Assembly: GCA_910588215.1 (NCBI GenBank)
Contig: CAJUQJ010000003.1
Span: 62,001-126,000, forward strand
DNA length: 64,000 nucleotides
Source of the DNA: an uncultured Lachnospiraceae bacterium
GTDB lineage: Bacteria > Bacillota > Clostridia > Lachnospirales > Lachnospiraceae
Direction: 5' to 3'
The translations under genes and the position numbers were made by a program. The notes under the pieces are model-generated. The model made no database searches and had not been told where the DNA came from. It worked only from the letters and a program-made list of their open reading frames with translations. Position 1 is the stretch's first letter, and the number at the start of each line of letters is the position of its first letter. Below, piece by piece: positions 1 through 9,223 of the stretch.

Positions 1-48
1 GCCGTATCCTAGGACCACGACTTTCCGGAATAATGTTGTACTGGCCAT
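1..48 (-). CDS. N-terminus of an unknown protein, cut by the window edge
   Basis: Only the first 16 codons are present, starting at an ATG at 48 and reading MASTTLFRKVVVLGYG before the edge. The hydrophobic strand followed by GYG resembles the first strand and glycine loop of a Rossmann-type fold, as in formyltransferases or NAD-binding enzymes. This is only suggestive. A GAAAGG sequence lies about 14 bases upstream. It follows the DltA-like gene with an 87-base gap and is probably the next gene of the same operon. No function is assigned. Confidence 0.5.
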   Translation of the reverse strand, partial: MASTTLFRKVVVLGYG

Positions 49-135
49 TCTACTATCAACGCCTTTCTCATGGCTCTTCAGCCCATTATAGCTTTTTAAG
101 ATGCATTTCACAATCCTTGTTTTGAAAATTATCGT

Positions 136-1641
136 TTACAGTAATTCCTTCAACTTCACTCTGTCAATCTTACCGTTGGCATTGATAGGCATCTTGGGCA
201 GCGCGATCACCTTTCCCGGCAGCATATACTCCGGCACCAGCCCGGAGATCCGCTCGTTAATGTAAGCCTTGTCCAGTTGTGCTTCGATAAAGAGGACGAT
301 CTTCTGCCGTTTTTCGTCATACAGGCAGCAGCAAAGTGCAATTTCTTCCAGGGAGGAGACGGCTGTCTCAATCTCCCCCAGTTCGATCCGATGCCCCATA
401 TGTTTGATCTGGAAGTCCTTGCGGGACAGATAGATGATTTCCCCGTATTCATTATATTTCACCAGATCGCCGGTGCGGTATATGGTCTCAGGTACATAAG
501 GGTTCAGAGGATTTGGTACAAAAGCTTCTTTGGTCTTTTGAGGATTATTGTAATACCCCATGGAGAGGGACGTACCTCTGACACAGAGTTCCCCGATCTC
601 ATCCCCCGTGACCGGCTCATTCTTATCATTCAACACCAGGATATCCGTATTTGCCATCGGTCTGCCGATCGGAAGCGGCTCTTCATCTGCAAATTCACGG
701 TCTACGATATAATAAGTGCAGGCATCCGTGATCTCGGTGGGACCATACAGATTTGCATACAGCACGTCCGGCAGGAACTTGCGCCACGTATTTAACTGCT
801 TGTTGGGCATTACCTCACCGCAGAACAGTACACGCTGCAGCGTCCCGGAGAGATCCACATTCCGGAATGCTTTCAATTTCGCCACCACAATAAGCGCCGA
901 AGGTACCCAGAAGATCGTATTGATCTTCTTCTCCTGCAGATACTCCAGCAGCGGCACCGGCTGTGCAAACAGGTTCTTGGGAATGATGTAGGTAGTGGCG
1001 CCGCTCTTGATCGTACTGTAAATATCCAGAATAGAATTGTCGAAATAGAAGGGTGCCTGATTGCCGAAGCTGTCTTTCTCCGTAATCTCAAAGGTCTCGG
1101 TCACCCAGTCAATATAGTCGATCACCGCCCGGTGATTGATGGTCACTCCTTTGGGAACGCCTGTGGACCCGGAAGTGAACAGTACATACAGAAGGTCTGT
1201 GTCGATGCCCCGGCATCTTGCCGCCTCCACGGCCTCCTCATCTACAGCCGCACAGGAGACCTCCTCAAATAGCAGGTATTCCCCTTCGTAGGCATACTGC
1301 CGGAATGCCTCGCTAAGCTCTGCGGTCGTGATGACAAGCGACGGCTGCAGCACTTCCAGGATCTTGTTGACACGGCTGGCCGGCATATCAATGTCGATGG
1401 GCGAGTAGAAATTACAGCTGTACGCTGCCCCCATAAAGGACACCAGCACGTCAACGCCTTTTTCCAGATAAACGACTACCGGTTTCTTGAAGAGGCCCTT
1501 CGCCAGGATCTGTGTGGCTATCGCCATGGCCTGTGTCCGAAGCTCCCCAAATGTGACTGCCTTTCTCTCATCCGCAAAAGCGGTCTTATCAGGCAGCCTC
1601 TGCGCTGTTTGATCTAACCAATATGTGACATTTGCTTTCAT
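136..1641 (-). CDS. DltA-like amino acid adenylating enzyme (D-alanine-carrier protein ligase type)
   Basis: A 501-residue stand-alone adenylation enzyme of the ANL superfamily. It should activate an amino acid as the aminoacyl-AMP and load it on a carrier protein. Visible motifs are the phosphate loop LFTSGSTGVPKG, NQAPFYFDNS with the Asp expected to bind the substrate amine, the YGPTE motif, YRTGD, and NANGKID with the C-terminal catalytic Lys. The FCGEVMP motif carries the Cys that DltA enzymes use to prefer D-alanine, so D-Ala is the best guess. No carrier protein gene is visible; it may lie beyond the edge. An ATG 12 bases upstream overlaps the Shine-Dalgarno in ATGGAGGAAACTATG, so the second ATG is taken as the start. 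An SGNH/DltD-like gene lies upstream. Confidence 0.82.
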   Translation of the reverse strand: MKANVTYWLDQTAQRLPDKTAFADERKAVTFGELRTQAMAIATQILAKGLFKKPVVVYLEKGVDVLVSFMGAAYSCNFYSPIDIDMPASRVNKILEVLQPSLVITTAELSEAFRQYAYEGEYLLFEEVSCAAVDEEAVEAARCRGIDTDLLYVLFTSGSTGVPKGVTINHRAVIDYIDWVTETFEITEKDSFGNQAPFYFDNSILDIYSTIKSGATTYIIPKNLFAQPVPLLEYLQEKKINTIFWVPSALIVVAKLKAFRNVDLSGTLQRVLFCGEVMPNKQLNTWRKFLPDVLYANLYGPTEITDACTYYIVDREFADEEPLPIGRPMANTDILVLNDKNEPVTGDEIGELCVRGTSLSMGYYNNPQKTKEAFVPNPLNPYVPETIYRTGDLVKYNEYGEIIYLSRKDFQIKHMGHRIELGEIETAVSSLEEIALCCCLYDEKRQKIVLFIEAQLDKAYINERISGLVPEYMLPGKVIALPKMPINANGKIDRVKLKELL

Positions 1642-1698
1642 AGTTTCCTCCATTCCGAAGCGCTTTGTGCTGAGGACGCTCGCGCATCAGAGAATCTA

Positions 1699-1788
1699 TC
1701 CAACTGTGCGGTTGCTAATAAAGTTGCCTGTCTGCATTGCCATAAATGGCATACAGACAGATTATTGGATTACAACCGCACAGTTGGA
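1699..1788. repeat. 90-bp palindromic element with perfect 16-bp inverted ends
   Basis: The left end TCCAACTGTGCGGTTG and the right end CAACCGCACAGTTGGA are perfect inverted repeats. A second nested palindrome around TGCCATAAATGGCA sits in the middle. It starts 3 bases after the stop of the SGNH-like gene and could act as its transcription terminator. Related ends and a related core recur at 47816-48012, and related ends at 44385-44432, so this is one member of a dispersed family. Confidence 0.8.
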
Positions 1789-1791
1789 AAT

Positions 1792-2931
1792 TTATTGAAG
1801 CGACACGGGATAGAACGTGTCCATCATCTTCTCCGTCTTGACGTGATAGATATCATACAAGTCCGTCATCTCCAGTCCGCAGCCCGCCGGATCGTAGGAA
1901 CCGTACAACGCCGCATTCTTGTCCGCCGCGATCTGTCTGATCCGCTCTTCCACCTGAAAAGTGATCTGAAACTGGTCAGCCGATCCTATGTACTCATACA
2001 TCATGGGAGAATAGGGCGGAAGATACAATATTACCTCCACGCCGCGTTCCTGCAGATACGTTATCAAAGCCGCGAACAGTTCCATACTCCGCTCGTCGAT
2101 CTCATGAAAATCCGTCATCCGATAGACGACCTGTTCTTCTATGGACTGCCGCGTAAGTTCCTCAACATCCTTCACGTCTACTTCCCGGAGGCTTCTCTGA
2201 TAAGCGATACTGCCGTCATAATGTTTCAGGTACTGTTCCGTCTCCCAGTCCTTTGTATAGGACACCATGAAACGCTTACGCTCCGGCAAAAGTGCGACAT
2301 TATAACGGAAATAATCCAGAGACAGCCATTTAGCATGATCCCGGCCCGTGTTGATCTGCGGTATGACCCTTGTCGCCGTATCTGCCCCGGCTTCTGTCCG
2401 CTCCACTCCCACAGCCGGATCAACACCATACTGGTCTGCCTCGGCGATACCTTTCAGCTGCTCTTCCATATAGACGGCATATTCTTCCAGCTCCATCCAC
2501 CGGTCATTATTGTGACTCATATTGAACAGGAACGCATCTACCCCGATGATCATTTTCTCGGGCATCTGCCCGTTCAGCTGAAGGATTCCCACCACCGCCA
2601 GCAGATCCTTGAATGTGGACTCGGACAGCCCTGTATTATAGAAGGATTCCGTACCAAACATCCCGTGGTCGAAGTTCATCACACGGCTGGAGCCGGCAAC
2701 GATCACCTCTTTCGCTTCCTCCTGCTGTTTCAGACAGGCCAGTAACAGATTTCTGTCATTGAAATCCGACTCCTCCAACCCCTCCACATTCCTGGAATGC
2801 ACCGCCATCTGCTCACCGATCTGATCATATGTGACCCGCAGATAGGCATAGGAATCCACATACCAGTTGACTGCTGCCACCATACACAACAGTGGAAAGA
2901 TAAACAGCAGCACCTTACACCATTTTTTCAT
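1792..2931 (-). CDS. Membrane-anchored SGNH/DltD-like protein
   Basis: 379 residues beginning with a single N-terminal hydrophobic anchor (about residues 5-25), so the rest is probably outside the membrane. VIVAGSSRVMNFD near residue 80 fits the nucleophile-Ser block of SGNH/GDSL-type proteins. DLYDIYH near the C-terminus fits the Asp-x-x-His block that completes the triad. DltD and polysaccharide O-acetyl/esterase accessory proteins share this architecture. Its position next to a DltA-like adenylating enzyme suggests a role in transferring an aminoacyl or acyl group onto an extracellular glycan. That is inference; an esterase is the alternative. The N-terminal charge and anchor support the chosen start. 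Confidence 0.6.
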   Translation of the reverse strand: MKKWCKVLLFIFPLLCMVAAVNWYVDSYAYLRVTYDQIGEQMAVHSRNVEGLEESDFNDRNLLLACLKQQEEAKEVIVAGSSRVMNFDHGMFGTESFYNTGLSESTFKDLLAVVGILQLNGQMPEKMIIGVDAFLFNMSHNNDRWMELEEYAVYMEEQLKGIAEADQYGVDPAVGVERTEAGADTATRVIPQINTGRDHAKWLSLDYFRYNVALLPERKRFMVSYTKDWETEQYLKHYDGSIAYQRSLREVDVKDVEELTRQSIEEQVVYRMTDFHEIDERSMELFAALITYLQERGVEVILYLPPYSPMMYEYIGSADQFQITFQVEERIRQIAADKNAALYGSYDPAGCGLEMTDLYDIYHVKTEKMMDTFYPVSLQ

Positions 2932-3070
2932 CTGTCTCTTCTAACCTCTTTCCCGGAACGGCTTACGATCAGGCCCTTCAGGTAACGTATGTACCACATC
3001 CCTGACTGAAATGGTCCTGCTCCTTAGCTTCGATACACGACACGCCCAGTCTGCCTGTTCCATAATGCCC

Positions 3071-3160
3071 ACGTTCAATCAGTCTGTTCTATAAATATAC
3101 ACGCTCAATCAGCCTGTTCTATAAATATACACGCTCAATCAGCCTGTTCTATAGGTACAC
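3071..3160. repeat. Three tandem 30-bp units at the 3' end of a membrane-protein gene
   Basis: Three near-identical 30-bp units at 3071-3100, 3101-3130 and 3131-3160. The last unit contains the final codons and TGA of the adjacent minus-strand gene. Because 30 bp is ten codons, the extra copies keep the frame and repeat the tail IEQAD or IEQTD plus stop beyond the real stop. There are no spacers, so this is not a CRISPR. Confidence 0.9.
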
Positions 3161-4793
3161 GTCCAAAAGTATGAGCAAGCAAGATCGGAAATGCTGCAAA
3201 CAGACCGTATGCATAGCGAAACTCATTGTACACCGGCGCTGCCAAAAGCAGCGTCACAAGCAGCATGATAAAAGGCACATAGACCATCGCGCTTCTCCTT
3301 GTGTAAGCCAGATACGCAATCCCGAACACCATCAGCCATGTATTAAGCCCAAGACTCCACACTTTATTATACAGATCCTGAAATCCCATCAGGAAATCAT
3401 GCATCGCCAACTCGTTGTCATAGGTAAAAAGCTTCCTCTGCGCCTCAATACCGAAGGGATTATCCACCATGTAGTACTCTCCGTACACATACTCGTAATC
3501 CTTCACATACATCGCCCAGTATCCGGTCGTCTGCCGCACCTCCGCCACCAGGTATTGAAAAGGATTCCGCAGCCCGACCTTAAGCCAGAGTTTGAAATAG
3601 TCCCATTTATGATCGGCGATCACCTGCTGGTCGCCCTGCTCCCGTATATAATTCTTGACAAGATCAAACAGCCAGGGATTATAATACTCCCCGATCTGGT
3701 CTGCCGGCGCTACCTGGTCGATCATCCCGATCTCCTCTTCCGTGAGATGTCCTCCCTTCAGATAAGCACACAGGATATGCTGTGTTGGCATCGTCAGACT
3801 CTCGATCGTATCCGGTGGCTCCACGTGAAGCGCCCGCAAGATCGGCCCCTGCCAGATCATATAGCACAATAGCACAGCCCCTGCACATGCCGCCGTCCTG
3901 ACGGGGAATTTTCCCTGCCAGATCTTCCTCCTGCCGGAAACACCTCGCGATGAAACGGACATTTTCGCAAAGAGCGATGCAAGCACCGTTCCCAGAAAGA
4001 TGAAAATACCGTTGCTGCGCAGAAGACATACCAGAAGTCCTACCATAAAGTAAGCTGTAGTCTTCGCCCAGCCTTTCTCACAAGTCTCCGCATCCAGATC
4101 AAATTCCATCGTCATCCACGCGAAGAACAACAACGCCGCCGTAAAGAATTCGTCCTTGCCCATACAAATCGTCAGCATGCCGTTGATCGGCAAGACAGCA
4201 TAGAAAAGAAATGCTACTGTCAGCCACAGCAGATGCGTGCCTCTCCGGTACAGCCAATACAGGAAAAAGGCAAACACCATCGCCATGACCGCGACCTGGC
4301 AGAACGTATAGAATGCGGCGCCGCCCGTGTATGTCCCGGACACCCGGTATCCGACCAGAAAAAAGCATTTCATCAACAGTGTATGAAAGTATGGGTGATG
4401 GTTCGATCCGGGCGCCCATCCCAGGATCTGTTCAATCTGCCATACTGCATCATTGTTCAGCCAGCCCGGATAATACATGAGATAGTAAGGCATATAGCAG
4501 AGCAGGCAGAGCACCGCAAAGAGCACGTAGAGATACCATCTTCCGGCCCGATGTTTTCGTACCTTCTCTTTTCTGCCTGAGAACACCATGCACAGTGCGA
4601 GCAGTACCGCATAGCTGCCGCAAAACCACGCAACGATCCTGCCCAGATTCTGCAGGGCGCCTAACGTCCTCGCTTTCTCCAGCTGGCCCAGTATGGCTGC
4701 CGCACAGTAAAACAGGGCAAACGGAATTAAACCAAGCAGCTGCCTTCTTGCTGGTATATGCAGTTTATATTGTGTCTTCATCCCCATCCGCAA
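3135..4793 (-). CDS. Polytopic membrane protein, DUF6020-like, GT-C type
   Basis: About 552 residues with roughly a dozen hydrophobic segments. After the second or third helix the sequence reads YPGWLNNDAVWQIEQ followed by SNHHPYFHTLLMK. This acidic loop and HHP signature is shared with the protein at 23531-25405 and recalls the catalytic first loop of GT-C glycosyltransferases, which use lipid-linked sugars on the outer face. The DUF6020 label is from memory of similar Lachnospiraceae proteins. The start is uncertain: a TTG at 4793 has GGGAG six bases upstream, and ATGs follow at 4787 and 4781. Its 3' end is made of a tandem repeat. Confidence 0.65.
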   Translation of the reverse strand: MRMGMKTQYKLHIPARRQLLGLIPFALFYCAAAILGQLEKARTLGALQNLGRIVAWFCGSYAVLLALCMVFSGRKEKVRKHRAGRWYLYVLFAVLCLLCYMPYYLMYYPGWLNNDAVWQIEQILGWAPGSNHHPYFHTLLMKCFFLVGYRVSGTYTGGAAFYTFCQVAVMAMVFAFFLYWLYRRGTHLLWLTVAFLFYAVLPINGMLTICMGKDEFFTAALLFFAWMTMEFDLDAETCEKGWAKTTAYFMVGLLVCLLRSNGIFIFLGTVLASLFAKMSVSSRGVSGRRKIWQGKFPVRTAACAGAVLLCYMIWQGPILRALHVEPPDTIESLTMPTQHILCAYLKGGHLTEEEIGMIDQVAPADQIGEYYNPWLFDLVKNYIREQGDQQVIADHKWDYFKLWLKVGLRNPFQYLVAEVRQTTGYWAMYVKDYEYVYGEYYMVDNPFGIEAQRKLFTYDNELAMHDFLMGFQDLYNKVWSLGLNTWLMVFGIAYLAYTRRSAMVYVPFIMLLVTLLLAAPVYNEFRYAYGLFAAFPILLAHTFGRVPIEQAD

Positions 4794-4903
4794 TGTTTTC
4801 TCCCATTGTATCTTACTGCCCGTTTCCAGTTCTATTCAGTCAGTGCATTCGTACAGCGCTGCATTCATTCTGGCACCTGTAACTTTAAAATTAATGTAAT
4901 AGT

Positions 4904-6019
4904 CTAGATACCGTCGATCCCCGCCCAGTCACAGATTCTCTCAATATAAGATTCCGTCGTGTAGTCACCTGCACGCTTCAGAGCCATCTTGCGGTAATGT
5001 TCCATTTTGTCCTGGTCTTCCAGAAGCTGTCTGATCAGCTGCGCCAGATCCTTCTCCTCCTCCGTGATATGACGGGGATCAAAGTCCTCCGTCCGGCTCA
5101 TGTTCGGGATCAGGATGCCGTACCGATCCTCCAGTATTTCCTTCGGCCCCGTCATACAGTCTGTGGCGATCACCGGAAGTCCCATGGACATAGCCTCCAC
5201 CATCGCATTCGGAAATCCCTCATAATAGGAGGTCAACACATACAGACTGCCCCTTTTCAGATAAGGATAGGGATTCTTCTTAAGGCCCGTAAAATAGACG
5301 GCTTCCTCGATCCCCAGCTCCTTTGCCAACTGTCTGTAAGACGTAAACTCTCCCTTGCCGATGATCATAAGCTTCGTATCCGGCAGCTTCTCATGCACCA
5401 GAGCGAAGCTCTTGAGCAGATGCCAGAAGCCTTTGACCACGTCTTCCCTGCCCATGGAGATCAGGATCCTTCCCTCCTCCCACGGCAGCTGCGCTTCTTC
5501 CTGTTCCGACAGTTCCTTCACTTCCTTAATGTTGAAAGGATTCTGCAGCGTTACCGCCTTCTTGCACCGGTATTTCTCCTGTACCTCCCTGCATATGGTC
5601 TCAGAACAGCAGATCACTCTGTCGGCGCATTTACAGAACAGACGTATCTGTCTCGGATTTCCCATATCCATATAACTTCTGAGCCCCAGCCATCGCTCAC
5701 TCTTCCCGCCGGCCGCGATATTGGCCAGATTGGCCGTCGGGCCGAAGCTGTAGGCAATATCAATCTGTTCTTCTTTCTTGATTCTGCGCAGTTTCCTTCC
5801 CCGCCTGAGCACATTGACGATCTTCCCCAGCCTGCCGGGAACACTGGGCAGCCGCAAGTCTGTTACCGGGATTCCCTTAACGTCATAGGCCACATTCCGG
5901 GAATCGAAAATGGCGATCCGCACATCGAAATAAGGCTGCATCAGCCGCGCCGTGGCCGCGCATACTTTTTCCAGGCCACCCTGATGTAAAGACGGTACGA
6001 TCAATAACAATTTCTTCAT
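4904..6019 (-). CDS. GT4-family glycosyltransferase
   Basis: 371 residues with the two-domain GT-B plan. The N-terminus MKKLLLIVPSLHQGGLEK carries the GG loop of the acceptor domain. The C-terminal half has a GRED-VKGFWHLL type strand, TGLKKNPYPYLKRG, and EGFPNAMVEAMSMGLPVIA, where the Glu residues bind the nucleotide-sugar in retaining GT4 enzymes. It should add a sugar to the lipid-linked glycan in the cytoplasm; donor and acceptor cannot be read. It overlaps the upstream GT4 gene by four bases (ATGA), so the two are probably translated together. Confidence 0.85.
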   Translation of the reverse strand: MKKLLLIVPSLHQGGLEKVCAATARLMQPYFDVRIAIFDSRNVAYDVKGIPVTDLRLPSVPGRLGKIVNVLRRGRKLRRIKKEEQIDIAYSFGPTANLANIAAGGKSERWLGLRSYMDMGNPRQIRLFCKCADRVICCSETICREVQEKYRCKKAVTLQNPFNIKEVKELSEQEEAQLPWEEGRILISMGREDVVKGFWHLLKSFALVHEKLPDTKLMIIGKGEFTSYRQLAKELGIEEAVYFTGLKKNPYPYLKRGSLYVLTSYYEGFPNAMVEAMSMGLPVIATDCMTGPKEILEDRYGILIPNMSRTEDFDPRHITEEEKDLAQLIRQLLEDQDKMEHYRKMALKRAGDYTTESYIERICDWAGIDGI

Positions 6020-7137
6020 AGCCCTGAACTGTCTCCCTTCTGATAGAACAAACGATATCCGGCCGCCTGTGTCCGCACGTCAAATCCTGCCTCCCGCATC
6101 GTCTGGTAAGTATCCTTCCGCTCATAGCAAGCCTCTGCCAAAATATGCTCGGCCCAAGTCTGCGCCGACTGTTCGATACTTAAATACGTGACCAGATCCG
6201 TAGCCTGCGCCTCTCTTGTGACCGAATCCGACACGAAACATCTAAGTCCTGCTGCCTGTGCCTCCACCAGCACGCCTGGCAGCCCCTCAAAAAAAGATGG
6301 CAGCACGAAAATATCCATTGCCTGATAGTAGTCCTCGGTCTTCTTCTGATTCCCCAGAAATCTGACCTTCTCTTCCAGGCCGAGCATACGGCATTTCTCC
6401 CTGATCTTGTCCTGATCCGCTCCTTCTCCCAGAAGAAGCAGTACGGCATCCTCCCGGCTCTCACACAGCCGTGCAAAAATATCGATCAGATAGGGATGAT
6501 TCTTCTGGTAATCAAACCGCCCCACATGCCCCAATACCAGCTTTTCTCCCAGATCAAGCCGCGCTCTTACCACAGCGCGTTTGCGCGCATCATATGTGAA
6601 TCTTCCTGCATCTATCGCATTGTGGATGATCTTCACCCTTCCCGCCTTCATGGCCTCTTTACCGAAGGCATCCTCTCCCGCGAGCGCGGAACAGGCGAAA
6701 CAGTGATCCGCCTTCTTTGCCAGATGCCGTCTGAAGAACTTCGTTGCAACACCTTTGGGGCCTTTCACCACGCCGGCATTTCTGGAATGCGCCACCGTGA
6801 CGGGTATTCCGCTCTTCTTCGCAACAGGCAGATAGATACCGGCAGTGCTTGTCATATGGCCCTGCACCACCCTAAATTCATGATGCTGCCTGAAAAAGTC
6901 CCGCACGGCCTTCCTGTAAGCCAGATAATTATAGACCCGAAACTTGGGCAGCACATAAATACGTCCCCCAAGTCGTTTGATCTCTTCCTCATAATACTCC
7001 GGTTTCCTGGCAGTACTGCCGTGCACCAGGAAGTCAAATTGTATCTGGCTGCGGTCCATCTGTCTGTACAGATCCATAATACGGCTCTCCGCACCGCCAA
7101 GACCAACTCCGCCCAGCACATGAAGCACGCGAATCAT
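6016..7137 (-). CDS. GT4-family glycosyltransferase
   Basis: About 373 residues. It starts MIRVLHVLGGVGLGGAES, a typical GT4 first strand with the GGAE loop. It continues to HVGRFDYQKNHPYLIDIF and FEGLPGVLVEAQAAGLRC, the donor-binding ExxxxxxxE region. The ATG at 7137 is preferred because GGGAGG lies about ten bases before it; an ATG at 7146 is possible. Similar proteins in capsule loci transfer hexoses or N-acetylhexosamines. The 4-base overlap with the next GT4 gene points to consecutive steps in one glycan. Confidence 0.83.
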   Translation of the reverse strand: MIRVLHVLGGVGLGGAESRIMDLYRQMDRSQIQFDFLVHGSTARKPEYYEEEIKRLGGRIYVLPKFRVYNYLAYRKAVRDFFRQHHEFRVVQGHMTSTAGIYLPVAKKSGIPVTVAHSRNAGVVKGPKGVATKFFRRHLAKKADHCFACSALAGEDAFGKEAMKAGRVKIIHNAIDAGRFTYDARKRAVVRARLDLGEKLVLGHVGRFDYQKNHPYLIDIFARLCESREDAVLLLLGEGADQDKIREKCRMLGLEEKVRFLGNQKKTEDYYQAMDIFVLPSFFEGLPGVLVEAQAAGLRCFVSDSVTREAQATDLVTYLSIEQSAQTWAEHILAEACYERKDTYQTMREAGFDVRTQAAGYRLFYQKGDSSGL

Positions 7138-7211
7138 CTCTGCCATGCCTCCCTCCATTTCTATCCAAACAGATTCCGGAAATCTCCTTTGCATCTGCCT
7201 TTGCGACAGTT

Positions 7212-8132
7212 TTACGCCAACACATCCCCTACTGCGATCTGCCTTGTACTCTCATAGCGGTCGATCAGCAGAGAACCATCCACCGTGCGCACCACCGGCT
7301 TTTCGTCAAAGATATCGATCACTTCTCCCGGCGCATACGCCGAAAAGTCGATCATCTCATCAAAGGGATGTGCTTCCCACACAGTCACTTTCTCCTCCCC
7401 GATCATGGCATAAGCCCCCGGAAAAGGAGCCGCCACGCCGCGGATCAGGTTATAAATATCCCGTGTCCTCCCTTTAAAGTCGATCTTCCCGTCCGCTGCC
7501 GTACGCTTATTATACCAGGAATCATAGTCCTTCGACTCCGTACGGATCACGATGTTATCTTCCGCATAAGCTTTCAGCAGTTTCCTGATCAGATTCTTGG
7601 AACAGATCATATTCTTATACTGTGCCGTTCGGATATCGTCGTGTGGTGTGATAGAGAACATTTCCGTGGCGAATATGTTAGGGCTGTCGGCTTTCTCATC
7701 GTAGCGGAACATGTTCAGGTTGAATCTCGTATCCCCCAGTATGATCGACCAGTTAAGCGGAGAGCGTCCCCTTCCAAAAGGCAGATAACCGCAGTTTCCA
7801 TGGAATCCATATATCCCATACCGGAAGGCATCCAGCACGGAAGGCGGTATCAATCTCTGCCATCCCATGGATATCCCGATATCAAACTCATTCTCCCGCA
7901 TAAACTTCTGAGTCTTCTCATCCGTCAGGAAATAACTGTCCGCTTCATGCACCGGTATCCCGTATTTTTCCGTAAGGATCGACAGACCCTTATATCCCGA
8001 TACCTGATTCTTCTTCGTCACCTCCGGGCTGATCGTGATCACCAGATCCACCGGGCAGATCTGTTCCTGAATAAATTCCACAATATTCTCCGAAGTATCC
8101 TTTACTCCGAACACTACTACTTTGTATTTCAT
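7212..8132 (-). CDS. Formyltransferase-family protein with altered catalytic motif
   Basis: 307 residues, methionyl-tRNA formyltransferase-like. The core reads FHGNCGYLPFGRGRSPLNW, matching the HxSxLPxxRG-xPxxW block of sugar N-formyltransferases, and DEKADSPNIF supplies the Asp. The catalytic Asn normally two residues before the His is Gly here (YGFH instead of N-x-H). An Asn does occur two residues after the His. Known relatives put a formyl group from N10-formyltetrahydrofolate on a 4-amino sugar. In this locus the likely substrate is a UDP-4-amino-4,6-dideoxy sugar from the PglF/PglE-like pair, but the missing Asn makes activity uncertain. The ATG inside the Shine-Dalgarno (ATGGAGGAAAGTATG) was passed over. 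Confidence 0.72.
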   Translation of the reverse strand: MKYKVVVFGVKDTSENIVEFIQEQICPVDLVITISPEVTKKNQVSGYKGLSILTEKYGIPVHEADSYFLTDEKTQKFMRENEFDIGISMGWQRLIPPSVLDAFRYGIYGFHGNCGYLPFGRGRSPLNWSIILGDTRFNLNMFRYDEKADSPNIFATEMFSITPHDDIRTAQYKNMICSKNLIRKLLKAYAEDNIVIRTESKDYDSWYNKRTAADGKIDFKGRTRDIYNLIRGVAAPFPGAYAMIGEEKVTVWEAHPFDEMIDFSAYAPGEVIDIFDEKPVVRTVDGSLLIDRYESTRQIAVGDVLA

Positions 8133-8162
8133 ACTTTCCTCCATGCCGAAGCAGTTTTCCGG

Positions 8163-9101
8163 TCACAAACCCGGCTTCCTTTCCGGTCCTATATAATGTT
8201 CATAGAGATAATCCTGCATATTCACATACTCCTGCACCCTGTCGTAATTGTCCAGCACTGCCGGCAGCATCGCCTCATACCTCTCCCGCGTACACTCCCT
8301 GATCTTCTGTCTGGCCCCTTCCAAGTCCGGCCCGTCAAGCAGGATCATACCCTCCCCATTGAAAAACTCCGTGATCTTACGCGCTCCCAGATATACCGGG
8401 ACGGTCTGCGCCGCCAGACAACTTGTAAGACGCTCGGAAAAATAGTAATCTGATACATCGTTCTCAATGATCAGTGAGAACCGGTACCTGTCCAGAGTCT
8501 CGTCCACGCTCTCCACATACGTCCCGCCGTCAAACTTTCCGAAAGTATCCGCCAGCCCTTCCGCCTTACACATTCTGGCAAGTTCCAGCCGGAACCTGTG
8601 CAGCTCGCACATGACTTTATCGGAGGACAGGATCGATATATCCTTATCCTTTGTCATGGAAAGTCCTTCCCGCATCTCCCGGTTCCAGATACCTGCCGCA
8701 ACAGGATAGAATCTTGCATTCTCGATCTCGTTCAAAATCCGCTCATCATAGGTGAAGATATACTTAAACTCCTTCTCCAATCCTTTATGCTTATGGAACA
8801 CCTCATAATCCTGCGGCACGATGGTCCGTGACTCCGTCAGCATTCCGTATTTCACCAGCGGTCTTCCCAGCGTCTTCGTCATCACCTCCGGACCGTAGAA
8901 ATGCGTATCCAGCCCGTAATTATACCTGTCCCAGAAGAAATACTTACCTTCATGCCCAAAAGGGGCATGCTGCGAGTGCCTGTTTTTAATAAAATAGGTC
9001 TCCAGAAGCTGCCCCTCTGCATTATAGATCCGCGGCATCGTGCCGTCAATCTCATATTCTCTGGCAATCTGAATACGGTGCCTCCCTAATTTCAACTCCA
9101 T
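8163..9101 (-). CDS. GT10 (fucosyltransferase-like) glycosyltransferase
   Basis: 312 residues. The C-terminal half has SLIIENDVSDYYFSERL followed by SCLAAQTVPVYLG. This is the donor-binding signature of GT10 alpha-1,3/1,4-fucosyltransferases (usually FENS..yvTEK and a..VPVY-G). The upstream FGKFDGGTY block also fits. In bacteria these enzymes add fucose or a related deoxy sugar from a GDP donor; no GDP-fucose genes are in the window, so the real donor is open. It has no membrane segment and should be cytoplasmic. The ribosome site before the ATG is weak. Confidence 0.72.
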   Translation of the reverse strand: MELKLGRHRIQIAREYEIDGTMPRIYNAEGQLLETYFIKNRHSQHAPFGHEGKYFFWDRYNYGLDTHFYGPEVMTKTLGRPLVKYGMLTESRTIVPQDYEVFHKHKGLEKEFKYIFTYDERILNEIENARFYPVAAGIWNREMREGLSMTKDKDISILSSDKVMCELHRFRLELARMCKAEGLADTFGKFDGGTYVESVDETLDRYRFSLIIENDVSDYYFSERLTSCLAAQTVPVYLGARKITEFFNGEGMILLDGPDLEGARQKIRECTRERYEAMLPAVLDNYDRVQEYVNMQDYLYEHYIGPERKPGL

Positions 9102-9223
9102 ACCCGCACCCCACGTCGATCATGCTATCATTATTTATAGCCACTGTCATTTAATTAATCCGGTACATGGCGTCTGCCATTTTATGTTTCTCCTGAGGAC
9201 TGTTGCGTCTGGAACCGCTTTGT

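Noticed and set aside
3071..3160. Possible short CRISPR array
   Set aside because: The 30-bp units abut with no spacers, lie at the end of a gene and keep its frame; there are no cas genes.
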